64,000 bases of DNA from Calothrix brevissima NIES-22 (GCF_002367995.1 NZ_AP018207.1:2180660-2244659), one strand, 5' to 3'; positions 42,119 to 51,312 are shown, counted from the first letter of the stretch. The notes: generated by a model not told the origin, from the letters alone. Numbers and translations are program-made.

Positions 42119-44764
42119 CCCAGATACTCCCATCGGCCCGCGAGTTACACCTAGCTGATTTTGCAACTTTAATTCTCGCCAGAGTTGAGAACCTGTAATT
42201 TCACCTTGCAGTAGTTGTTGGTAGCAATGTATGGTTTTACTCACTTGCTCTGGTGTTTCGTTGACAAACTCGATGCGAAATTGACGTACACCTAAGCTTA
42301 TAAGGCGCTGTACGTATTCTGCTCCGGTTTGGGCTGTGCCGTTGAATACAGTATTGCGGCAACCGACATCTGCTTTCAGGACATGTTCGCTACCAACACG
42401 GTCTTTCAATTTTACTTCCTGTTTTTCACAGGGTCTGCCACAGTTAGTATAATCTGTCCCGTTAGAAAGGAAAGCACAAAATACACAATGCTCCATGTGA
42501 AACATCGGCATGTGTTGGTGGATTGTCACTTCAAACCACTGGGGCGGACAACTAGTCAGCAAATCTTCGAGTTGACTAATATTTAAATCGTAGGATGCGG
42601 TTAATCGTTCTAAACTATAGCGCCCCTGAAAGTAGTCTGCGGTTAAAGCATTAGCAACATTCAGGGAAAAATCACCAATACACCGTTCTGCTGCAAAAAA
42701 TTGTAGCTGATCGTAATTCCGCACCAAATAGCCATCTGCATTACAATCACGCACCTGTTGCAGAATCCAATTTTCCCCAGGCTTTGTAATTCGCGGAGGT
42801 GCAACCCAAATAGAGGGGACGGTTGACTGCGCCGCACTGAGCCTGTCGAAGTGTTGACTGTTGACTGTTGACTGTTGATTTACTGGTTCTTTTTCTTGTC
42901 CTCCTTGTCCCCCTTGTCCCCCTTGTCCTCCTTGTCCCCCTTGTCCCCCTTGTCGTACCATCTGCACTGCTTCTCGATAAAAACGGGGATCTTCAAATTC
43001 ACAGTACAGCGTGGGGATTCCAGCTTTAAGTGCGGCTTGGAGTTGCTTGATGTTGCGGACTAAAACGATGAGTGAGGGGGAGGAAGATGGAGAGATACGG
43101 GGGAATGGGGGGAGTAAATCTTTGAAAGAAACATCAGAACTTAATTCCCAGCGTTGCGGTTGACTGCGTAACTCTGATAATTGAGAGACGATATCGCGCC
43201 GCATTCTGTTTAATTCACTCACTGGTATCATTACCGCACCACTAAGGTGATTGGTGAGGTTCCCTAAACAGAAGGGAGTATTACCCAGACGACCAAATTG
43301 TTCTTGTAAGCGTTCTGTAGTTAGGGGTTTGGTATGTGCATCTACCAGAGATATTGTAGAGTCTACCTGGACAACATGACCTTGTTTATCGCGGGCGATC
43401 GCAGTTAGTAATCCATCGACTTCGCCATAAATTTCTAAATCAATGGGGCGCTGAAATTGGGGATTGTCACCCGCAAAACTTTGCCGCAGTTGCTTATCAA
43501 GTTCTGGATCGCTAGTTTTCCAAACGCGATCGCCTACATGCACCCGCCGGAAATTTAAGTCACTGCGACCAAATGTCAGCAATGTTTCCCTTCCTTTCTG
43601 GGTAACTGCGTAAACCCGTCCGCCTTCTTCCTTCGCCTCTGGATGACCACAATCAAAGACAATTCCATCCCCTGGTTTCACAGGCGCTTCTAATCTAATA
43701 GCTACCTGTTCGTTACTAATGCGAATCACTTCCCCCAAGTACACCCCGCGCTTCTTCCCAAACCGCCCATGTACCAATTCTTGATTATTAATTCCCCCAA
43801 ACCACCCCGTGTAAATCCCGCGAGAAAACGCCATTTCCAAGTTATAACGTTCCTGATTATACTCCGCGTCTTTGCGTCCCCGCGTCCCCGTGTCCCTTTC
43901 TTCCATCACCCGATCCAAAGCTTCTCGATAAACGCGAGTAACATTAGCAACATACTCTGGTGTTTTCAGCCGACCTTCAATTTTGAGAGAAGTTACCCCT
44001 GACTTCACCAACTTAGGGAGAACATCTAGCCCTGCTAAATCTTGGGGACTGAGAAGATATTTGCGATCGCCTAAATTAACACTTTCCCCATCAGCAATTA
44101 ACTCGTAGGGCATTCTGCAAGCTTGGGCACATTCACCCCGATTCGCAGAACGTCCACCTAAAGCTTCACTCGTCAAGCACTGACCGGAATAAGCGACGCA
44201 CAAAGCACCGTGAACAAAGACTTCTAAAGGCAATGAAGCCTGATTTTGCTGGATTTGCTGCTGAATTTTGTTGATTTCCTTCAGCGAACATTCACGGGCT
44301 AGCACCACCAACTGACAGCCGAGAGATTTAGCAAAATCCACCCCAGCCGCGCTAGTGATAGTCATTTGCGTAGAAGCATGGATAGGAAAATCAGGCGATA
44401 GGTGACGAATCAGACGACACAAGCCGACATCTTGCACAATGACCGCATCCACACCAGCAGCAATAATTGACCGTAAATATTGCTCTATTTCTACTAGTTC
44501 TTGGGGAAAAATTAATGTATTAACTGTGACATATCCCTTCACACCCCGCAGGTGAAGAAAAGCCATTAATTGAGGTAAATCCGCCTCAGTAAAATTTTCC
44601 GCCCGCATTCTGGCGTTGAACCTATCCAAGCCAAAGTAAATAGCATCTGCTCCATTTTCCACAGCAGCTTTGGCGCATTCCCAGTTACCTGCTGGTGCGA
44701 GTAGTTCCGGACGTTGAAGGGTGAGTGAGTTGGGTTGAGGAGTGAGAGGGCGATCGCTTTTCAT
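42101..44764 (-). CDS. U32 peptidase-family protein (RlhA/collagenase-like)
   Basis: An 887-residue member of the U32 family with the core ADAIYFGLDRFNARMRAENF, then VHGALCVAYSGQCLTSEALGG and the cysteine cluster of NRGECAQACRMPY. A DUF3656-like middle follows, and a C-terminal repeat of the family with CVFCAFL and NCGRPCEKQ. These cysteines fit an iron-sulfur site. The E. coli relative RlhA hydroxylates 23S rRNA, others are called collagenase-like; which applies is unclear. Residues about 601-647 are an insertion: GGQ repeats from GACAAGGGG units, NSQQSTVNSQ from GTTGACT units, and HFDRLSAAQS, the same peptide as in the M16 protease. The C-terminal LGARG also comes from repeats. Confidence 0.9.
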   Translation of the reverse strand: MKSDRPLTPQPNSLTLQRPELLAPAGNWECAKAAVENGADAIYFGLDRFNARMRAENFTEADLPQLMAFLHLRGVKGYVTVNTLIFPQELVEIEQYLRSIIAAGVDAVIVQDVGLCRLIRHLSPDFPIHASTQMTITSAAGVDFAKSLGCQLVVLARECSLKEINKIQQQIQQNQASLPLEVFVHGALCVAYSGQCLTSEALGGRSANRGECAQACRMPYELIADGESVNLGDRKYLLSPQDLAGLDVLPKLVKSGVTSLKIEGRLKTPEYVANVTRVYREALDRVMEERDTGTRGRKDAEYNQERYNLEMAFSRGIYTGWFGGINNQELVHGRFGKKRGVYLGEVIRISNEQVAIRLEAPVKPGDGIVFDCGHPEAKEEGGRVYAVTQKGRETLLTFGRSDLNFRRVHVGDRVWKTSDPELDKQLRQSFAGDNPQFQRPIDLEIYGEVDGLLTAIARDKQGHVVQVDSTISLVDAHTKPLTTERLQEQFGRLGNTPFCLGNLTNHLSGAVMIPVSELNRMRRDIVSQLSELRSQPQRWELSSDVSFKDLLPPFPRISPSSSPSLIVLVRNIKQLQAALKAGIPTLYCEFEDPRFYREAVQMVRQGGQGGQGGQGGQGGQGGQEKEPVNQQSTVNSQHFDRLSAAQSTVPSIWVAPPRITKPGENWILQQVRDCNADGYLVRNYDQLQFFAAERCIGDFSLNVANALTADYFQGRYSLERLTASYDLNISQLEDLLTSCPPQWFEVTIHQHMPMFHMEHCVFCAFLSNGTDYTNCGRPCEKQEVKLKDRVGSEHVLKADVGCRNTVFNGTAQTGAEYVQRLISLGVRQFRIEFVNETPEQVSKTIHCYQQLLQGEITGSQLWRELKLQNQLGVTRGPMGVSGLGARG
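42826..42957. repeat. composite in-frame repeat insert in U32 gene
   Basis: From right to left on the coding strand: about six GACAAGGGG nonamers, GTTGACT heptamers, and the GCCGCACTGAGCCTGTCGAA block. The last block matches the M16 insert at 9762-9838 with one change. The reading frame is maintained throughout. Confidence 0.88.
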
Positions 44765-44960
44765 CAGGCTAGGAAAGGTTTAAGTAGCACCATAGTGATT
44801 TTATCGAAGTTAGTTAGGGATTGTCGGGTAAAAAGTGCGATCGTTATCTCTCATTGATGCTAAAACCTTAAGATTCTTAATCCAACATTATTGTGTGTAC
44901 ATTTACCGCCACTATTAGCTATCCTAGAAATAAAGATTCTCCTAAACGGAGGAAATAGTC

Positions 44961-45245
44961 ATGTCAGAACCATCATCTGCAAAAGATTGTCGCATCGATT
45001 TACGAGTTACCCAAGAACAAAAAGAAATATTAGAACGTGCTGCAAGTTTGAAAGGAATTTCTTTGAGTGCTTATACATTGATTCATGTGTTACCTGCGGC
45101 TAAACAAGATATATCTACTCATGAAAGGTTAATACTATCTAATCGCGATCGCGATTTGTTTATGTCCGTGATGGAAAATCCACCGGAATTGAAGGGAAAA
45201 CTCAAATCCGCTATTCACAACTACAGAGATAAATATGGTAAGTGA
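44961..45245 (+). CDS. DUF1778-family antitoxin (TacA-like)
   Basis: A 94-residue antitoxin. The N-terminal ribbon-helix-helix part (KDCRIDLRVTQEQKEILERA and GISLSAYTLIHVL) should bind operator DNA. The C-terminal helix (DRDLFMSVMENPPELKGKL) should wrap the toxin. This is the DUF1778 pattern of TacA/AtaR antitoxins. A GGAGG precedes the ATG. It overlaps the toxin gene by 11 bp, the usual tight coupling. The 196 bp upstream, up to the divergent U32 start, hold a TTGTGT/TATTAG pair spaced 16 bp that may be the promoter. A decayed duplicate of this start and upstream region lies at 45809-46082. Confidence 0.92.
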   Translation: MSEPSSAKDCRIDLRVTQEQKEILERAASLKGISLSAYTLIHVLPAAKQDISTHERLILSNRDRDLFMSVMENPPELKGKLKSAIHNYRDKYGK

Positions 45246-45756
45246 TAGCGCAAATAGATGGAATTTTGTACCGCTTGATAAGCAGTATCAAAGAGATAAT
45301 TTTAATTGCGGCAATGTAATTTTGAATGATTATCTCAAAAAATATGCGCGGCAAAACCATAATAAGGGAATTGCAAAAACATTTGTGGCAATTCCCTCAT
45401 TGGGAAACTTAAAAATTGATGGATATTATACTGTAAGTGCAAGTGTTATAGAATATGAATCATTACCGGAATCTTATCAAAGAGGAATTCCTACCTATCC
45501 AATTCCTGCAATGCTGATTGGTAAATTAGCAGTAGATAATTCAGTGAAAGGGCAAGGTTTGGGAAGTGAATTATTAGTTGATGCTCTTTATCGTGCTGTT
45601 CGCGCTGCTCAAGAAATTGGTATATTTGCTGTCAGAGTGGATGCTATAAATTTGCAAGCAAAAAATTTTTATCTCAAGTATGAGTTTATTCCTTTTCAAG
45701 ACAGTGAACTCTCGCTTTTTCTACCTATAGCAACCATAATAAGAGAGTTTAGTTAA
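45235..45756 (+). CDS. GNAT-family acetyltransferase toxin (TacT-like)
   Basis: A 173-residue GNAT acetyltransferase of the class that blocks translation by acetylating aminoacyl-tRNA. Family marks are the start FVPLDKQYQRDNFNCGN with DYLKKYARQ, the central YYTVSASVIEY, the acetyl-CoA loop KLAVDNSVKGQGLGSELLVDAL and the C-terminal NLQAKNFYLKYEFIPF. It follows the antitoxin with an 11-bp overlap, confirming a type II toxin-antitoxin pair. The tRNA target cannot be predicted. It appears intact. Confidence 0.93.
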   Translation: MVSDSANRWNFVPLDKQYQRDNFNCGNVILNDYLKKYARQNHNKGIAKTFVAIPSLGNLKIDGYYTVSASVIEYESLPESYQRGIPTYPIPAMLIGKLAVDNSVKGQGLGSELLVDALYRAVRAAQEIGIFAVRVDAINLQAKNFYLKYEFIPFQDSELSLFLPIATIIREFS

Positions 45757-45808
45757 CTTAATAGATCAATCGCAAAGTTTACCATCACTAGAGCGTAGAC
45801 CCGCGCGG

Positions 45809-46082
45809 CTTTTCATCAGGCTGGAGTAAGTTTAAGTAACATCATAGTGATTTTATCGAAAATAGTTGAGGATTGTGGGTGAAAAAGTGCGATCGCTCTT
45901 TCCCAGGTGAAGATAAAAACTAGAGATTCTTATCAAATTATTGTGCGTACATTCTCCATCACGATTAGCTATGCTGTGAATCAAGACTCAGCTAAAAGTA
46001 CTAACAGCCATATCAGTCAGATCATCTGCAAAAAATTGCCGCATCGAACTACGAGTTACTCAAGAACAAAAAGTAATATTAG
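45809..46082 (+). pseudogene. decayed duplicate of the toxin-antitoxin upstream region and antitoxin start
   Basis: This stretch parallels 44757-45034 over its length, sharing CTTTTCATCAGGCT, CATAGTGATTTTATCGAA, AGTGCGATCG and ATTAGCTATxCT. From 46013 it shares the antitoxin start: SSAKNCRIELRVTQEQKVIL compared with SSAKDCRIDLRVTQEQKEIL. The antitoxin ATG is lost (ATATCAGTC in place of ATGTCAG), the upstream DNA is rearranged and homology stops after about 26 codons. The copied segment even includes the start codon of the U32 gene. It is a truncated segmental duplication. Confidence 0.88.
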
Positions 46083-46116
46083 GAGGCTGGTCATGTAAAA
46101 TTCTGGTTATCAATTT

Positions 46117-48531
46117 TTACTTTGTCCAACGTTGATGTACACGTTCTCGCAATTTTCTTTGACTATCATATGTTTGTTTTTTAGGTAGAGCAATATATAA
46201 ACTATCTTGTTGAAGGCAATACTCAACAAATAATTTGATAATTATTTGCCAATCTTGTTTTGTTCTTTTCTTTTTCAGAAAATTCCGTACACGTCCAAGA
46301 TAATTTTGACTAGTAACAGGAGTATTTAAGGCCATTTCACCTATATAAATACCTTCTGTTTCTTCCACAGCAAATTCGTAATGTATACGACCACAAGGAG
46401 TAATCTTAACTCTTTGTGTTTCGTCAATACATGTATCAGTTGGATCATATGTTTCAATAAGTCGATAATCAAGAAGAGCCTTGAGATGATCCTTAACTAA
46501 AATTCTTTTCACTGTTGCAGGCTCAAAATAATTTAAAATATCATCTACAGATAAATAATTTTTGTCTGCTTCTGAGTTTTCAGAATATTTGTCTGATAAT
46601 AAACGCAATATAGATAATCTCAGTAATGGACTTGTAATACCACTTGATTGAACTTCAAAAAGATTTAAAATAAAATTACTTTCTTTTTGAGAAAAATGGT
46701 TATAGTCTCCTACTAATAGTGCTTTTTTAATTTGCCAATAACTAATATGAGATTTTTCACCAACTACATAAGCATTCACAATTACGGATATATCGATAAT
46801 AGGCGAAGTTATAATTTGTCGAGCAATTTGTAGACTTCTTCTGATGTCATGGTTAGAAAGCCACCCTACTACACGTCCTATATAATTCTCATTAATAAAT
46901 ATATCTTCGACAGCAAAAGCAAAAGCACTAATATTAGGAATTGATAAACGTATACCTTTTTTAGTAAAATATTTTTTGTTTTCTTCTGAATCTTCTATAG
47001 CTTTCTCTTTGATAAACTCTATACGTTTAGCTAGAACGTCTTTGGTAGAGGGAACTGGTAGATAAAAAGCTTGATTTTCATACGATTGTAGTGGACCTGA
47101 CTTCGATAATTGCCAAATTGTTCTATCTGTTATAGGACAAATAATAAATGAAAATACTTTTCTATAAATCGATTGAGCATACTGAAACACTGCTTCTTGA
47201 AAACTCTGTGGAAAATGATCGGTGTTATCAAAAACTATGCATGGCATTAATCTTCTTGCATTAGTGGCATTTTTAATTAACTTCATTACATAATCATGTG
47301 GCTGCTTTTCAATGAATTCGGCTATATGTTCTCCAAATCTTTCTTTAAACTCATTTTTATCTCTTTCATATAAGTGCTTGCGTTCACCACGCCTCCATCT
47401 TTCATATTCTTGAAAAAATACTCCTTGCAACTCTTCATATGTAGGATATCTACTCTTAAATAGACTCTTCTCTAACTCAACCTTTAATCTATCTGTCAGC
47501 CAACTAGTAATAGTATTTTGTTCGCCATTAGAATCAGCCAAGTCAACTCTAATAAGCAAACAGTGCTCTCTAAGATTTTTATCTAAAATTAACCTAAAAA
47601 ATCTATCAATAAATGTAGTTTTACCTGCTCCTTTATTACCTATGATTAAAACAAATTCTCCTTTCTGTAATTCCACAGCATTACGGATTTGATTCTCTAA
47701 TTCAATACCCTTAGCAGAATTGACAATATCAATTCTATTTAAGAGATTTCTTGTTATCTTATGTAAATTTTCATCAGCTTCTCTACTTTCTTTTGATTCT
47801 ACAAAACATTTTGCAAGCATATCGGGATCATCTTCTCCTGACATACTACTGAAGAAGCTACGATAAACATTTTCAATATCTTTGAATAAAGCAGACTTTG
47901 TAAGTAAATATCTATCAGAATTCTCAAGTACAGAATACAAAAATTCACTATGATTAATTTCTAAGCCTTCCGCTTCATGTGTGTATACTTGGTATAAGTT
48001 AGCCAAGACTCCTTGTCGGGAAAATAGGTCATAGAAGGTAGCAAAATTCGTTTGAATAGATTGCAGGTTTGGAAATACAACTGCTTTGCCTTCACTTGGA
48101 GGTGTACCGTCAGTACGAACCGCCCAAAAACCAATCCACTCAACACCTGTTGTCAAAGCACAAAACAAAACAGCTTTATCAGTACAGTAGCGCTGGGCTT
48201 GATTTAGTCCATCGGTTGCTGATTGAAGAGCAGGACCATTAACTTTGTACCAAGCCATACGCGGTTGATGAGTATCAATCAGTCGCTTTGATATACGCTT
48301 CGCCTCGACTACAAGTCTGTTACGTCCTCCAGAAGCTAATAAGTAATCAATATAGCCAGACTCAGTATGAGGCTCGGTAAGAATTTCATATCTCTCCCAT
48401 CCTAAAACTTCAGTCAAAATACGATCAATAATTTGAAATCTTGTATCCTGTTCCGTCTCAATTTTTATATGACTTTGTAATAATTCTGTATAAAGTAAAT
48501 CAAAATTTATTTTTGCTTGATCGATATTCAT
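46117..48531 (-). CDS. PD-(D/E)XK nuclease-like / P-loop NTPase protein, candidate defence gene
   Basis: An 804-residue protein. The first about 200 residues resemble the type I restriction HsdR N-terminal nuclease, with YIDYLL (D62) and LVVEAKR (E76, K78) forming a D-x(n)-E-x-K site. The middle is a STAND/AAA-like NTPase with Walker A GNKGAGKTTF (about 297-306) and Walker B CIVFDNTDHF (about 426-435). The C-terminal 250 residues are helical and winged-helix-like. It is much more AT-rich than nearby housekeeping genes and lies beside a toxin-antitoxin pair. A nuclease fused to an NTPase is the layout of many abortive anti-phage proteins, in which ligand sensing triggers cleavage. I cannot match a named system. 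Confidence 0.75.
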   Translation of the reverse strand: MNIDQAKINFDLLYTELLQSHIKIETEQDTRFQIIDRILTEVLGWERYEILTEPHTESGYIDYLLASGGRNRLVVEAKRISKRLIDTHQPRMAWYKVNGPALQSATDGLNQAQRYCTDKAVLFCALTTGVEWIGFWAVRTDGTPPSEGKAVVFPNLQSIQTNFATFYDLFSRQGVLANLYQVYTHEAEGLEINHSEFLYSVLENSDRYLLTKSALFKDIENVYRSFFSSMSGEDDPDMLAKCFVESKESREADENLHKITRNLLNRIDIVNSAKGIELENQIRNAVELQKGEFVLIIGNKGAGKTTFIDRFFRLILDKNLREHCLLIRVDLADSNGEQNTITSWLTDRLKVELEKSLFKSRYPTYEELQGVFFQEYERWRRGERKHLYERDKNEFKERFGEHIAEFIEKQPHDYVMKLIKNATNARRLMPCIVFDNTDHFPQSFQEAVFQYAQSIYRKVFSFIICPITDRTIWQLSKSGPLQSYENQAFYLPVPSTKDVLAKRIEFIKEKAIEDSEENKKYFTKKGIRLSIPNISAFAFAVEDIFINENYIGRVVGWLSNHDIRRSLQIARQIITSPIIDISVIVNAYVVGEKSHISYWQIKKALLVGDYNHFSQKESNFILNLFEVQSSGITSPLLRLSILRLLSDKYSENSEADKNYLSVDDILNYFEPATVKRILVKDHLKALLDYRLIETYDPTDTCIDETQRVKITPCGRIHYEFAVEETEGIYIGEMALNTPVTSQNYLGRVRNFLKKKRTKQDWQIIIKLFVEYCLQQDSLYIALPKKQTYDSQRKLRERVHQRWTK

Positions 48532-48588
48532 CAGTGTCTAATCCTTTGCAGAGACTATACAATTTGATTATTGAAGAAATCTAAATAT

Positions 48589-48647
48589 TTGTAGGGTAGA
48601 TATCGCCTACCAAAACCTTATCTGGTGGGCAGTGACCATCCTACGAA
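48589..48647. repeat. degenerate inverted-repeat hairpin
   Basis: TTGTAGGGTAGATATCGCCTACCA and the facing TGGTGGGCAGTGACCATCCTACGAA form an imperfect inverted repeat typical of dispersed cyanobacterial GGTGGGC elements. It lies upstream of the nuclease-NTPase gene in a 292-bp gap that holds nothing else recognisable. Confidence 0.7.
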
Positions 48648-48823
48648 TATTTTAAAAATCAAGTATGAATCTTATAGATTAGCAAATTTAGGCTCTCAAT
48701 AGTAGATTTATACTACTATATATTACTTGTAAACAAGGAGACGATGCTCCGTGATTCTTGAAAAAACAGGAAAAAGTCAATGTATGATAAATGCTTTACT
48801 CAAATTAAGCGATCGCTTTTACC

Positions 48824-49435
48824 TCATCCCTCTATATCAGTGCTTTCAGCTTCTGACTCTCCAAGCTCAAACTGCACTTTGTTATATAAATCTTGCAAGG
48901 AAATTTCAAACGGTACGGTTACAAGTGATATTGCTTCATCTTCTTCATCATATTCACGCAGCGCCCATTGTTTCTTACCTGTCTTAGAAAATTGTTCTAC
49001 ATAAATCCGATTTTGGTCGATTAATAAATATTCTTTAAAACTTGGAATTGTTCGGTAAGCCTCAAATTTATCGTGGCTGTCATAGGTTTTGGTAGATTTA
49101 GATGATACTTCAATAATTACCTGTGGATTGACGATTACATCTGTACGGTTTTTGTAGAACTCTATTTCACCTGCCACAATCATCACATCTGGATATGTAT
49201 AGATCCGCTTATTAGGTATCCACAACCGCAACTGGAAAAAGAAAACTTCGTAATCTAGTTTCTTAAATGCAAAATTTAGCGCAGCCGCAAAATTTCCACC
49301 AATCATATTATGGTTAACGGATTCATGCGCCATTGAAATTATTTGCCCATCAATATATTCGCTTTTGTAGTCAGCAGCTTCCTCTAGTTCTAAATATTCC
49401 TCTGGGGTGTAGTATCGCTGTTGTGTGACTTGCAT
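48824..49435 (-). CDS. Uma2-family (DUF820) endonuclease-like protein
   Basis: A 203-residue protein of the Uma2 family, which has a PD-(D/E)XK nuclease fold and is greatly expanded in cyanobacteria without known function. Features are the start YYTPEEYLELEEAADYKSEYIDG, then YTYPDVMIVAGEI (Asp), the VIIEVSSKST site (Glu and the Lys equivalent region) and KFEAYRTIPSFKEYLLID. I choose ATG 49435 (MQVTQQRY), since the ATG eight codons earlier reads GCGATCGC-containing DNA. A second member lies at 56546. Often such genes travel alone. Confidence 0.88.
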   Translation of the reverse strand: MQVTQQRYYTPEEYLELEEAADYKSEYIDGQIISMAHESVNHNMIGGNFAAALNFAFKKLDYEVFFFQLRLWIPNKRIYTYPDVMIVAGEIEFYKNRTDVIVNPQVIIEVSSKSTKTYDSHDKFEAYRTIPSFKEYLLIDQNRIYVEQFSKTGKKQWALREYDEEDEAISLVTVPFEISLQDLYNKVQFELGESEAESTDIEG

Positions 49436-49492
49436 AATTTTTGGGAATAGCGATCGCATTTAACATTGCATGTAACGAACAGTCTAACGCGC

Positions 49493-50617
49493 TTAACCCC
49501 ACAATCTCCTACCAGCTTTGCCATTTAATCTCTCATGGCTATCTTCTAATAAAGCTGGAATATTTAACTCTTCAGGACATCTGGGTAAACAATCTCCACA
49601 TTCTGTACAACGGTTCCCTTTCATTCCGGGGAACCAATGACCGGCATTTTCAAACATGCCATAGCGATATTTAGCATAGTCTGTCATGTCGTAGGCTACT
49701 GCTAAATTTCGTAACCGCAATACTTCAGGAATATTAATATTTTCTGGGCAAGGTAAACAAGCATAGCACTGGCTACATTTCTCGGTTCCTAAAGCAATTT
49801 GCTGTTGATTTGCTAACCGTTCAAAAGCCGCTATTTCTGCTGCTGTTAATTGATCAACATTGTCAGCAACTTGCAAAGGTGCAATTAATTCTTCTGGGTT
49901 GGCTGGCCCTACACTTAAAGTAGTAATGCGGCGATCGCTCAATAAAAACCGATAATTTAACTCTAAGGGTGAAAATGGTGCGCACAAATCTTTTAAGGTT
50001 TGGGGTGGTGTGTACAGTCTTCCCCCTTTATCTGCTGGAGAAATGATAAAAATCCCCATATCTTTCTTTGCAGCTAATTGAATAGCTAGTGCATGGCGTT
50101 GAAAAAAATAGTAATAATGCAGATTGACAAATTCAAATAAATCTGTATTAATTGCCGCTTGAATTAAATCTAACGATCCGTGAGTAGAAAACCCCACATG
50201 TCGCACCTTACCATCCGCGATCGCTTCTTGTACAGCTTGGATACAACCAGCTTGCACTAATTCGAGATGTTCCCAAGTATTTAAACCATGAATTCCCAAA
50301 CAATCGAGATAATCTAGCTGCAATTTTTCTAGAGATTCATCAATATAGCGACGCATCGTATCAGCATCGACTGTCGGCGGAATTTTGGTAGTGATATAAA
50401 GTTGGGAACGGGGTACAGATAACCCAGCTTGGAGTGCTTTACCAAAAAACTCCTCACTTTTGCCGTAACCTCTAGCCGTTTCAATATGATTAATACCTAA
50501 CGCCAAGGCTTTTTCAATGGTTTGATATGCATTTTCAGCATCAGCTAAATAGCGCATTGTTCCCAAAGAAAAAACAGACAAATTTAAATTAGTTTTGCCA
50601 AAGCGTCGATATTGCAT
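49493..50617 (-). CDS. aldo/keto reductase with C-terminal ferredoxin domain
   Basis: A 374-residue NADPH oxidoreductase. The N-terminal AKR barrel begins MQYRRFGKTNLNLSVFSLGT and has the catalytic region HIETARGYGKSEEFFGKAL, ITTKI (Lys) and CLGIHGLN (His). The C-terminal about 90 residues hold two 4Fe-4S cluster motifs, CSQCYACLPCP and CTECGDCLPRCP. This fused form is common in cyanobacteria and other bacteria, but its substrate is unknown. The ferredoxin part implies electron exchange with a partner. ATG at 50617; repeats lie just upstream. It is separated from the Uma2 gene by 57 bp. Confidence 0.92.
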   Translation of the reverse strand: MQYRRFGKTNLNLSVFSLGTMRYLADAENAYQTIEKALALGINHIETARGYGKSEEFFGKALQAGLSVPRSQLYITTKIPPTVDADTMRRYIDESLEKLQLDYLDCLGIHGLNTWEHLELVQAGCIQAVQEAIADGKVRHVGFSTHGSLDLIQAAINTDLFEFVNLHYYYFFQRHALAIQLAAKKDMGIFIISPADKGGRLYTPPQTLKDLCAPFSPLELNYRFLLSDRRITTLSVGPANPEELIAPLQVADNVDQLTAAEIAAFERLANQQQIALGTEKCSQCYACLPCPENINIPEVLRLRNLAVAYDMTDYAKYRYGMFENAGHWFPGMKGNRCTECGDCLPRCPEELNIPALLEDSHERLNGKAGRRLWG

Positions 50618-50619
50618 AA

Positions 50620-50704
50620 ATGTCAGTTGTCAGTTGTCAGTTGTCAGTTGTTAGTTATGTTAGTTAATTATTGACCATTGACCATTGACTATTGACCATT
50701 GACT
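50620..50704. repeat. heptamer repeats
   Basis: GTCAGTT heptamers and TTGACCA/TTGACTA heptamers lie just upstream of the aldo/keto reductase start (on its 5' side). They probably lie within its 5' untranslated region. Confidence 0.85.
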
Positions 50705-50814
50705 CATAAGAAGAAAAAATAAAGAAATTGTGTGCTTTTCTTTACTTCTTCTTCCTAGTTGTTTATTGTTGAGTTTGTTTATTGATTTTGATTGAGCAAT
50801 TAACACTGAACTTT

Positions 50815-51312
50815 CTAACTTTCACCGTTACCAAAGCGTTTGATCAAATCTTCAGGACGGAGATTTGAGACAAATTCGCGGAAGGCTTGTTGTTCTGCTT
50901 CATCGGCGTCGCGATCTACGGGGATAGAAGCATCTGCAATTACTTCTTCCATTACCCAAATGGGGGTATTTGTACGCAAAGCAATGGCGATCGCATCGCT
51001 AGGACGGGAGTCAATTTCTTTTGTAGTCTCCCCTTGCTTGACTATTAATGCAGCATAAAATGTATCCTTTTGCAAGGAGTGAATAATTACTTTTTCTAGA
51101 GTCAAATTCCAGGTTTCGAGAATATTTACAATTAAATCGTGAGTTAAAGGCCGTGGAGGCTTTTGGCTCTCAATTGCTCCCGCGATCGCTCTAGCCTGTT
51201 CTTGACCGATATAAATTGGTAAAGCACGGCGATCGGATGAATCTTTGAGAAGTACAATTGGGCTGCGGGTTATGGCATCTAATGCTATGCCAGCGACTCT
51301 CATTTCAATCAT
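50815..51312 (-). CDS. bifunctional nuclease family protein (DUF151)
   Basis: A 165-residue protein of the BFN/DUF151 family, named for plant enzymes with RNase and DNase activity. The conserved stretches are LPIYIGQEQARAIA, the central VIIHSLQKDTFYA and EIDSRPSDAIAIALRT, the last containing the family signature. A C-terminal UVR-like helical tail (DEAEQQAFREFVSNLRPEDL) is present. In cyanobacteria it is a conserved single gene, here divergent from riboflavin synthase with a 341-bp gap. The start is the ATG at 51312. Its cellular role is unsettled. Confidence 0.92.
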   Translation of the reverse strand: MIEMRVAGIALDAITRSPIVLLKDSSDRRALPIYIGQEQARAIAGAIESQKPPRPLTHDLIVNILETWNLTLEKVIIHSLQKDTFYAALIVKQGETTKEIDSRPSDAIAIALRTNTPIWVMEEVIADASIPVDRDADEAEQQAFREFVSNLRPEDLIKRFGNGES

